DNA of 64,000 nucleotides, taken from positions 1 to 64,000 of the forward strand of contig JAGFNK010000091.1 of assembly GCA_025769875.1 (NCBI GenBank), in the 5' to 3' direction. Origin of the DNA: Russula earlei. Taxonomy: Eukaryota; Basidiomycota; Agaricomycetes; Russulales; Russulaceae. The translations under genes were made by a program, and so were the position numbers. This document shows, piece by piece, positions 55,583-64,000 of the stretch (its first letter is position 1; every line of letters begins with the position of its first letter). The notes beneath the pieces were generated by a model. It made no database searches and was not told the origin of the DNA. It worked only from the letters and a program-made list of their open reading frames with translations.

Positions 55583-57150
55583 GGAACACGCCCATGTGAT
55601 CAAGCTGTTGTTCGTGTGCGGGGAGAAGCAGCCTTGCCGCTAGTAGTCGAACCTTTGGACGTAACCGCCCGTTCGCAATGCCTCGGCTCGAGACTCCATC
55701 AAGCATATGGCGCCGCATACAACATGACATGCCCACTCTTCCTGAGGTTTCAGCATTCGATTCGAACGACTCTGAACGAAAATACCACTTCGGAGGAGGG
55801 CCATCGATCCAATGTCAATCCCGCCTCCCCTTTGCAACCGACTCACGCACCACAACACCATTCTTCTACAGTCGAGCACCTCTAGCTCAGCCCGCCTTGC
55901 TCAGTCTATCGCAAGCTGTGCCGGTCGGTCCCGATCAGCGTTCTCCTCCCTCGACCGGGAGCTTGTCTATCCGCTTGCGACTATCTGTATCTTCATGACG
56001 GTTGGCCGTCGTATTCAGAATCCAACTTGGCTGCCGCAGACGGAACCAGTGTTGGAGTTGGTGAGGGTGGCCTGGAGGTTGACGTGTCGCTTGACGAGGC
56101 TTTGCGGCCTCCCAGCGCTGGCGGTTTCCCTTTCCGTTGGAGGGACATTGGACATTCAAAGCACAGCTACTTTGTCAATCTCAGGTCGGAGCACAAGGTG
56201 TGCAATGTCCTCTGACTTGTCAAAGCCCTTCGACCAACCCATTGGTTACAGTCCAGTCCTTTCAACAGGATGCGAGATGTGTCATTCCGAAAGCCTATCA
56301 CTCGCATACGTACGCCCTCTCTCACGCGGATGGGTTCCAGTCGTCGTCTCCCTCGATTTCCACGCCTCACGCCAGCGAGTCACCCGGACAGGCGCAGATG
56401 AACAATGCCCCTTCGCTTAGTGGGCTCTCCATTCCTCTCCAGAGGGCGAGCCAACGTAGTTGAGTGATTTTCCGGTTCCCAGTGACGTCTCCGAATCGCA
56501 GGACTTGGAGGAAGATCTCGCACGCGACCCAAACCAACGCTGAGGATGACAACGACGCGCTGCCGCGGTCGTCGCCTCGTGACAATGACGCAACAGGAAG
56601 ATCGAAGGCAGAACTCCTCTCTCACACAGACGCCATGGTTGGCAAAGCCATCGCGGGCTCGTAGGCCGCGAGACGGACATGCGTCCCTTTGCTCCACCGG
56701 TGACTGCCAGAGGATTGGGCCGAGGTCCTCCACGAGTGGGTCCGTCGTTGCTCTTTTCTGACACTCTCCTCTCTCTGATCCTCTTTCCCCTTCCATCTTG
56801 CTCCGGCATACATCACGCATCTGTGGCTCACGTGGACCCCTATTGACCCTTCCCCCTCTCCCTCCTCCACCTCGTACTCCGGATATACGACCTTTCGGGG
56901 ATCCATCGGGTATCTCTGCAGGCGACCAAAACGGGACAGTTGAACACGATCCTGATGTCTTACACCTGCCAACCCGTCTGCGCTCTGGGCGATTCCTGAC
57001 GCGCTGTTTCGTCAGGTGATAGCGCTTCTCCCCTAGAGAAGCTGTGCCCAGCTTATCTGGGGTGCGGTTCTTGATCACCATCAAGCTGCGTGGCCACGAT
57101 ATTGACCAGCACATTGCTGAATCTGAACAGCTCACGTGAGATGCGTATTA
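55583..57150 (+). other. Coding-like but unrecognised stretch, frames broken
   Basis: Short plus-strand segments look like protein (VSLDEALRPPSAGGFPFRWR then SKHSYFVNLRSEHKV at 56090-56215; a Ser/Pro-rich part at 56215-56460; SDFPVPSDVSESQDLEEDL at about 56463-56520). They lie in different frames and could be exons of a gene or a decayed gene. The long minus-strand ORF 57135-56380 is Arg/Gly-rich and looks like an antisense artefact. Confidence 0.35.
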
Positions 57151-57385
57151 CACACAAGGAGAAGAGTTGGTTACCACCCGTTTCCACAAATTAAAATGGT
57201 GCCACAAACCATTCTGGCGTTGTTCGACATTTAGCGCCATTCTCATTTGCGGCAGGATGGCTGGTATGGTGCCATTCAAGCCACACGTTGCCATCCAACC
57301 TGTTATTGTCCTGATGATGCAACTCAAGCCCCAGTTGTTAAATGTGCGCTTGATCGTGGTCGACACTGGGAAGCCCAAACTGCCC

Positions 57386-57630
57386 ATGTACGACTTGGAC
57401 TGTCCAATATGTTTAATTCAAACTCGAACACATCTGCTCTCTTCCCTGTTTCAAGGCAGACGGTGATGCATTTACTCTACGCAATCGAACATGGGACACA
57501 CTTATTGCTCTTCATGCGTCGCAAAATCGATAACGATGGCGATGTCTCTCCGTGTCCGGAGTGCCGAAATGAGTTTGAGAGCGACGACGTCAGGCGGCTA
57601 TACATTACACGAAGTACCGGGCTACAGTAG
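57386..57630 (+). pseudogene. Broken RING-finger gene fragment
   Basis: In one frame LDCPICL (first cysteine pair) is followed, after a TGA, by MGHTYCSSCVAK (His and third pair region). A shift to another frame then gives SPCPECRNEFESDDVRRLYI (last cysteine pair). Spacing matches a RING-HC domain, normally a ubiquitin ligase module. Further downstream, SVKTVGDLIERVATVQCKEA at about 57717-57776 fits the helical tail such proteins have. The stop and the frameshift make a pseudogene likely, unless an unrecognised short intron explains them. Confidence 0.55.
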
Positions 57631-57867
57631 CTCCGGGTCAGCAAGATGGCTCATCCAGTAGGCCAAGTTTATAGCGGAACGCCTGCAAAGATCAATGCCA
57701 GATTACCAGCCCAGAGCGTGAAAACTGTGGGAGACCTCATCGAACGTGTTGCGACTGTCCAGTGCAAGGAAGCCCAAGTACTTCCTTTCAACCCCTAACC
57801 TCTGAGTCTCGCACGCAGCGTCTCACACTCACATGTCTGTCTTACTCTGCTACAGGAAATCTTTGGG

Positions 57868-58855
57868 AATCCGTGAGGCGAGGCGAGGCGAGGCGCAGCG
57901 GCATGGCATAAGATCTAACGAAACAGACCTGCTAGGGTCATGCGTCGCGTGCGTACCGGCGTGCCGCGTGAGATGCTGAGGAACGGAAGTAGTATGTCGG
58001 CGTACGGGGTGTATCGTGCGATGCACCACCTCTCTGGGGACAATGCGGGGCGGACAGAAGCGGCGAAGAGAGCCTGAGCGCCGCATTGCAGCAGCAGGCA
58101 AGAGAGGGCCCGGGATTCGTTGGGGTGCGCGCCGCGCTGCGGGACGGCGGCGTAGCGTGAACTTTTTGCTAAGCACTTGAAGAGAGATGGAGACGGAGAC
58201 GGACGGGAGCCGCTTGTCATTCACGTCTCGTCTTAGTCCGCCTGCGGGCTTTCTACCATCTGCATGCCGCGTGGAGAGCTGCCAGTGGGGGTGAGAAATG
58301 AGCACACACTGCCCGTGGTTGACCACCATCACTGGCACGCGGTGAGTGTTTCTCACTAACATCAAAACAGAATTTCGCGAGTAGCTGGTACGTGGCGCCA
58401 TCAAGCGCGGTCGCCTCGCACGACGGGCAGGAAGGGATAAGTCGACTCTGCTTATAGTCAACTCAGTGGATAATAAAAGTAAAATATTTCAAGTGCTGAG
58501 TAGGGTCTGTTGCGGCCACAAATTATATTACATAAGTAATGACCTTAGTTGAGCACGAAAAATGTGACAAAAAAGGTTAAATATGGAGAGTCTACTCATT
58601 CTGGCACAACATTTACTATAGCCTGGCTAAAAGTTGTGCCGGAATGAGTAGACTCTCCATATTTAACCTTTTTTGTCACATTTTTCGTGCTCAACTAAGG
58701 TCATTACTTATGTAATATAATTTGTGGCCGCAACAGACCCTACTCAGCACTTGAAATATTTTACTTTTATTATCCACTGAGTTGACTATAAGCAGAGTCG
58801 ACTTATCCCTTCCTGCCTGTCGTGTCGGCCCAGTGGGTCATGTGATGTGGCAGGA
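57868..58855. repeat. Dispersed GC-rich repeat R, copy 2, split by a MITE
   Basis: 57868-58418 plus 58828-58855 match copy 1 (GAGGCGAGGCGAGGCG start; GGCGTACGGGGTG; GAGATGGAGACGGAGACGGA; TTTCTCACTAACATC). The MITE at 58419-58824 interrupts it; copy 1 shows the uninterrupted TTCGGCCC at that point. Confidence 0.78.
58419..58824. mobile_element. Palindromic MITE, copy 3 (406 bp), TSD TCG
   Basis: Starts CACGACGGGCAGGAAGGG and ends CCTGCCTGTCGTG; TCG flanks both sides (58416-58418, 58825-58827). The insertion point is confirmed by the empty site in copy 1 of repeat R. Confidence 0.92.
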
Positions 58856-58989
58856 AGGTTGAATCAGGAACGGATGACAACATGAGGCTGTAAAACTGTG
58901 ACTGAAGGTCTGGTCACCTCGATTAAGGTTCGGTCCGGTTTCAGTCCATTTTTCGGTCATGAGGACTGGACCTGAAGGCACTAGTTTCA

Positions 58990-59314
58990 AATCAAATGAC
59001 TCCCATGAAGGGGTGCATCTACTCTCAGACCACCCAGACAGGTACAGTCCTCTTCCTTGTCCATGTTGATGACATCATCTCCATTGCCTCCTCTGAGGCT
59101 GAAAATGACTCATTCAAGGCCCTGCTGTTATCACATTGGGAGATATTGGACTTGCGTCTGATCAAATATGCCCTCAGCATATCTGTAAGATGTGACCACA
59201 TTGGCAAGTTGATTTCACCCTGCCAATCCTCTTTCATTGATCACATTGTGCAACAGTTTGGGCAATCCAATGCCCATCCAGTGGACCTTCCCATGGCACC
59301 TGGCCTACTGTTAC
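58990..59314 (+). pseudogene. Copia RT fragment
   Basis: IYSQTTQTGTVLFLVHVDDI, ASSEAENDSFKALL and AHPVDLPMAPGL match the RT of the copia element at 44318-50214 (its 45.2-45.5 kb part), in the opposite orientation. It is cut at PGLLLQG by a G2-family LTR. Confidence 0.85.
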
Positions 59315-59693
59315 AGGGTCATGGCCATTGGAGTGTTAGCTCAGGATTCAGTGGGGCCAAGTCCCTGTGACTTGGTTCAAGGATTCAATGGGGCTGGCTC
59401 AGAGAGACTGGTTCAAAGGTTTAGCATCTCAAGATTAAGTCAGACAATGACTAATCCACAGACAGAGTTGATCTTCTGGTTTCACAGAAGAGGAGGACAA
59501 TGAGAGAGAAGCAGAGGAGGAAGAGGAACACTAAGGTTCCTTGTGACAAGCTTAGGTCAAGCAGGGTGTAAGCCAGCACAAGCAAAAGTTGTGATTTGAA
59601 AGAGGATACTGGGCAAGGATGCAACAGGAAATGGGACAAAGCTAAGCTTGGGGCATTCCTCAGCTTTTACAGGTGCTTAAATACTGTATGTGT
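59315..59693 (-). repeat. Partial, CpG-poor G2 LTR
   Basis: Matches the G2 LTR at 23405 onward from TCATGGCCATT to CTTAAATACTGTATG, with most CpG changed to TpG or CpA. Another LTR starts at 59694. Confidence 0.82.
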
Positions 59694-60531
59694 CAAGACA
59701 TGCACTGCTGATCACTAAGGACTCAGGAGCAGGTGGGCAAGGGTTGGAACAGATGGTACATGGTGTAGACAGTGTTCAACAAGAGGATGAGCCAAATGAC
59801 TAGAAGGTACCAGATGGGGACTGGTATGTGTTGCAAGAGGCAAAGGCAAAGGTTGGAGGCCAGTGCAGCAAAGGGGCTTTAAACAAGGTGGTCATGGATG
59901 AGTACCTTGAAGACAAAGGAAGACTTTAAACTGAGCAGTTGTGGGGGAGTACCCAGGTAGATGAGAGTATCACAAATGGACAGTCTGACAACTGCCATGT
60001 TACATTGGGACTTATATACTAGTTACAAGTCTGAGTATGAACTACAGAAAATAACTCAGACTCTTTGGACCACTCCAATTGGATTCTAAGGGCATAAACT
60101 TGTTGTGTCAGACCTATGGGTGACTCAGGATGATTAGGGAGACTGTGGAGTAATGACATCATAATGATAGCACTTATGGAGTGCTTGATGAGCATATGAT
60201 GTCATAGTGGAGTTGCTCAGTCAGCTATGATGTCAGTGGTGCTCTATGACATCATGTGGATCATCTTAGGAGGTCTAGGAGTCCTTCCAGTGTTTTGGTA
60301 CCAAGTGGCTGAGTGGCCATGTGGCTAGCACATGGTGGGTTACCCAGATAGGAAAGAGGGTGCTCTAGTGAGCCACAGGGGTTGGAGAATGAGGATTCCT
60401 TGCCATGTATGTTTGTAGAAGGGAGTAGTTGTTGGAAATAGAGGTGGATAGAGGATACAAAGTGAAAAGGACTTTCTTGAGTAATAAAATAGGATGGTGC
60501 ATGGCTGGGACTTGGCCTTGGTTCACAACAC
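59694..60531 (-). repeat. Old L3-family LTR
   Basis: Begins TGTCAAGACATGCACTGCTG and ends GGTTCACAACA, aligning along its length with the solo LTR at 23726-24554. The flanks differ, so no target duplication remains. Confidence 0.82.
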
Positions 60532-61503
60532 CATTCATGTCAGCAATTGCATACTCACAGGAAGCTCAAAAGAGCTAATCAGAATTACAAAAACAAGCTA
60601 AATCAGAAGTACATGCTGACTGATTTAAGGCCAATCCATTGGCTACTTGGAATCAAGGTCATGTGTGACTGGGAGGCACACACCATTGCACTCTCACAAT
60701 AATTGTACATCACCACCATCCTGGAGCACTTTGGACTCAAAGATGTGAAGAGTTATGCCACACCAATGACCTCTGGTATCATGCACAGCCAAAGCAACTG
60801 CCCAACCAACCCAGCCAAAGTCAATTGGATGAAGAGAACACCATACCAAGAGGCAATCAGCAGCCTCATGTATGCTGCAGTGGCAATGTGACCCAACATC
60901 ACTTTTGCCATCACCACTCTATCTCAATTTCTCAAATACCTGGGCATTGCTCATTGGGAGGTGGTGAAGCACATGTTCCGGTATCTGTCTGGAACAAAAA
61001 CCTTAGAGCTCATGTATGGAGGCAAACACTTTGACCTCATAGGTTACACAGATGTGGATGGCACCTTGCAAGAACACAGGCACACCATATCCAGATATGG
61101 TTTCCTTATCAATGGAGGCATCATCTCTTGGAGCTCCCAAAAACAGGAGTTGGTCACACTATCAACTGCCAAGGCCAAATACATCACAGCAATGCACACT
61201 GCAAAGGAGGCGACGTGGCTTCAGAAGCTCATCTTTGAGCTATTTCCTTTGCTCATCACCCCTACCACACTTTATTGTGACAACCAGGCCACACTAACAC
61301 TTGCCACAACAGACAACTATCACACACACATGAAACATATTGACTTGCATTACCATTTTATTAGGGACACTATTGCAAAAGGCAAACTCAAGGTCTCATA
61401 TTGCCCCACAGAAGACATGGTGGCAGACATTATAACCAAACCACTTCCTAAGTGGAATATGGGTTTTCATATCTCCTCCCTTGGGCTTTATGCTTGAGGG
61501 GGA
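60532..61503 (+). pseudogene. Decayed copia pol fragment (RT end and RNase H), second family
   Basis: RT tail (MLTDLRPIHWLLGIKV, YITTILEHFGLKDV, PYQEAISSLMYAAV) and RNase H (YTDVDGTLQEHRHTISRYGF, SWSSQKQELVTLSTAKAKYI, LYCDNQATLTLA, HIDLHYHFIRD, DIITKPLP). Two stops occur before 60961 (about 60700 and 60889); 60961-61497 is open. A polypurine tract (GAGGGGGAG) follows the stop. Confidence 0.88.
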
Positions 61504-62109
61504 GTGGCAGTTTCAGGCTGCCAGGGGTGCATGCAGAGGAGCATGAAAGTGCATCATGGTGCATCCCTGGTGTAGCCAGTCCAGGAACATGCAAGTGAGA
61601 TTGTAATGCTGACTGGTCCAAGGAAAGAGGAGAGAAGAGAGGGGAGGAGAGCAGTCCTGGCTGGAATGCTGAGTGCAGATGTGGACACAAAGATGGCTTC
61701 TTGAGGCAGACAGAGGGAAGAGCAGGCAAAAGGGATTTTTTCTGAACTGTTCCTACTACAGAGTAGCTAGGGTGTTTTTATATACAGGAGAGAGGTACTA
61801 GAGATGAAAGGCATGAAAGAGAATCCAGACTGGTCGAGACAGTTGAGGCGGTTGTGAAAGGCTTGAGACGCAAGCACATCTAGTGTGCCAAGGCATGGTG
61901 TGTGCATGTGGTCAGTGGTGAGGGCTGGGCAATGTGATTGAGGTCTTAATGTTGCACATGAGGTGGCTTGTGGTGTGCAGTTGGTGGACAGCTTAGAATG
62001 AGAGGGAGGTGGCAAAGGATAGGAGGAGGCATCACTGTTGGGTTGTGTCACATCACATTTCCACACATGATTTTGAGGCCAATGATATGGCTACCTTACA
62101 CCTCCTGGG
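61504..62109 (+). repeat. Probable 3' LTR of the decayed copia fragment
   Basis: Starts TGGCAGTTTCAGGCTGCC right after the polypurine tract and contains a TTTTTATATACAGG TATA-like segment. Its 3' border is uncertain because an L4 LTR begins at 62110. No second copy is in the window to check it. Confidence 0.5.
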
Positions 62110-62565
62110 TGTCAGAACTTACTGTTGAACAATCCAGTTCAAGAGTGAGACAAGAGTTCAGAGACAAGTTGACTGAATTCAAGAACAAAGTTGGCAAGGA
62201 GTAAAGTCCAAATGAGTAGTAAGTACCAGAGAGGGACTGGTACTGGCTGTGAGAGGTGGTCATGAAAGGAGAGAGCCAGAGCGTACTAGATAGGGTGGTC
62301 ACAAAGGAGTACCCTCGGTACTAATAGAGTGCCACAAATCAAATGGACAGTCTGAAGACTGTCTGCTACTTTATTGAGCACTTATATACTACAAGGGAAC
62401 TGCTAAATAGGGAACAAGTCATAACCTTGTTATCAAGCAAAGTTGGTGGATGAGTAAGAAATTGGAGTATGCTTACTGAGCATGCTCAGTCATGCTCAGT
62501 AAGCTGCTGAGTAAGAAGGCTCATATTGATGAGTAAGTGCCTTTTAGTGTCCACATCTTTAGTTT
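62110..62565 (-). repeat. Old L4-family LTR
   Basis: TGTCAGAACTTACTGTTGAAC onward follows the L4 arm at 28165, including CAGTCTGAAGACTGTC and TTATATACTACAAG, with CpG sites lost. Similarity fades near 62565. Confidence 0.8.
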
Positions 62566-63125
62566 GTCCTTGAAACCTTGCATATCATTTTCTGTTACTT
62601 CCTATTTTGAATAGAGTGTTGATAGACTCTGACTCCAGTTTTGCCTAGCTTTCAATTGTGATATCAACAATTTTGCTCTTGAAAAAATACGACTATGTTC
62701 TATATCCTTCTTTTCCAGGATATAAAGTCTTGAAGGAGTTCCTGTTTGACACAGGTTCTTCCCTATGACTACTTCTGCATAAGTTGGGGTCCAAATTTTG
62801 CTCCTGCTTGGTGCATATAGTTCAAGCACTAGACTTCAAGTCCTTTGATATGATCTCAGGAAGAGTGAATGGATTGAGATGAGAAGGGCCTCTTTCACTC
62901 AAAGCAGTGACTTGGTTTGAGAGAATGAGAATTGTGTGTAATTCAAAAAGTAAGTTGAGTGTAAGGCTCAACTCTCAATACTCCAGAGTATTTATAGCTG
63001 AGACCCACTACTATCCAAAAATGAGGACTGCAATTCAAAAGTATCAGTAATGACTCATGCATGAGTCATTCCTTCCTAGTATCTGTCATCAGTCCGGTAA
63101 GCAATCACTAAGCACCAGTCATCCT
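62566..63125. other. Unrecognised stretch
   Basis: A 75-codon minus-strand open segment (62829-62602) is the only ORF; it may be a copia remnant. Otherwise AT-rich sequence with ATGACTCATGCATGAGTCATT, a palindrome around 63050-63070. Confidence 0.4.
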
Positions 63126-63561
63126 TGTTGAGATAAAGCATAGCCGAAGCGTTGATGCGTCAGCCCAAACTGTCCAGGTGGCCCACAGGCCCGGACCACA
63201 TAAGCGTTTCAGATCAGTTGCTGAAACACGTGCGATAACAAAATTGATAGTGTGATCTAAGACAATCGGTAGCTAGCACATAGCGATCGTGAAAACAATT
63301 TGATAGTTACTACAGACAAAATAATTAGGGACGCTCTCAGATACTTAAGAGCGTCGTACATACAGTAGATACTTCAGTTTCATCTCACAGAAACTGAAGT
63401 AAGTACTTACTATCTCACGATCTTATCAGTAGCTGATTATGCATTGTAGTATCATTTTTATTAGGTAAACATGACACAAAAGTTTCGTCTCACAGAAACT
63501 GAATATCATTTTTATTAGATCTACTACGATCTAATCTTCCTTATCACTGTGCGATTCAACA
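63126..63561 (+). repeat. Putative 5' LTR of a copia element running off the window
   Basis: It begins TGTTGAGATAAAGC and ends GATTCAACA, so the six terminal bases are inverted (TGTTGA/TCAACA). GGTTATGGGCCCTG follows directly, the same 14 bases found inside the 5' LTR of the copia element at 50085. Two GTTTC(A/G)TCTCACAGAAAC hairpins and two ATCATTTTTATTAG direct repeats lie within it. Confidence 0.6.
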
Positions 63562-64000
63562 GGTTATGGGCCCTGGCCACTACTAAATTCCCAAGACAGA
63601 AATCCACATACAAGCTCACACAGTCTATCGACACATTCTCTCCCCTTCACAAGCCACTGTTCATCAGAACGACACCCCACACTTTCAGTACTTGGATCAA
63701 AGTTTTGACCCACGTGTCAGGGGTACTGATCGGATTTCTAACATCTGGCATGCATATTTGCTCCACTTGCCCAGATTGGTTTTATCACCCCATTTACCGA
63801 ATCGAATCACATGGCACCTTGCCTAATGTTTATGTTCCCTCCTCAATCTTGATCACTCACTTGGTCATCTCGCTTACTGGCCATTACCCCATCGCGCGTC
63901 GCATTACAGTTACAGATGATAGCCCCTCCAGCAATACTTCTTAGGATGCTGAGGGAGAACTCTTTTAGATGCACGCGCTTCTGAAATATACATCCAGATG
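63562..64000 (+). other. Internal start of the putative copia element, gag not reached
   Basis: Begins with the shared primer-binding-like sequence. An open frame (63549-63944) runs through it but no gag motif is recognised; it could be leader sequence or decayed coding DNA. Confidence 0.4.

Noticed and set aside
56380..57135. 251-aa minus-strand ORF
   Set aside because: Very Arg-rich, no motif, and antisense to short plus-strand segments that look more like protein.

Overview
The window looks like a filamentous basidiomycete, most likely an Agaricomycete. The evidence is: short (45-70 bp) GT-AG introns splitting small exons, a fungal Goodbye-NACHT-ankyrin STAND gene, a 10-intron microsomal P450, an intron-rich neutral trehalase, Ty3 chromoviruses and Ty1/copia elements, and many TEs that have lost CpG and gained TGA stops. 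No genus can be named from the sequence.

Layout. (1) 1-4.6 kb: copy A of an NLR-like gene, entering from outside the window and carrying three single-base frame breaks. (2) 4.7-8.6 kb: a 3.85-kb foldback element inserted in the 3' flank of copy A; the empty site survives behind copy B. (3) 9.6-29.8 kb: a nest of Ty3/gypsy chromoviruses. A decayed G2-family element contains a complete, young E1 element (12784-21178, TSD CAACG). Further right lie a minus-strand, 5'-truncated G2 element with a nested solo LTR (TSD ACAAG), a palindromic LTR pair and pieces of another E1 LTR. (4) 29.9-31.2 kb: a TIR element with one ORF, then a 406-bp near-perfect palindromic MITE. (5) 31.3-36.4 kb: copy B of the NLR gene, with all ten exons in frame (about 1505 aa). 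(6) 37.5-42.7 kb: host genes, a minus-strand P450 (11 exons, about 484 aa) and a divergent neutral trehalase (8 exons, 789 aa). (7) 43.8-50.3 kb: a dispersed GC-rich repeat split by a Ty1/copia element (TSD GACGT). (8) 50-64 kb: gene-poor ground with purine-rich foldbacks, two more palindromic MITEs, a broken RING-finger gene, decayed copia pieces and old LTRs.

How it fits together. The NLR pair is a segmental duplication in the same orientation, about 31 kb apart. The copies differ by four ankyrin units and by integrity. The intervening DNA is almost entirely transposons. Two unrelated-looking Ty3 families carry the same kind of third ORF (Pro-rich N terminus, conserved core, C-terminal CCHC knuckle) between the chromodomain and the 3' LTR; this is the most novel-looking item. 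Host metabolism is represented by the trehalase (stress and spore carbohydrate mobilisation) and the P450. Several frame breaks are single-base changes, one in a homopolymer, so some may be assembly error rather than biology.
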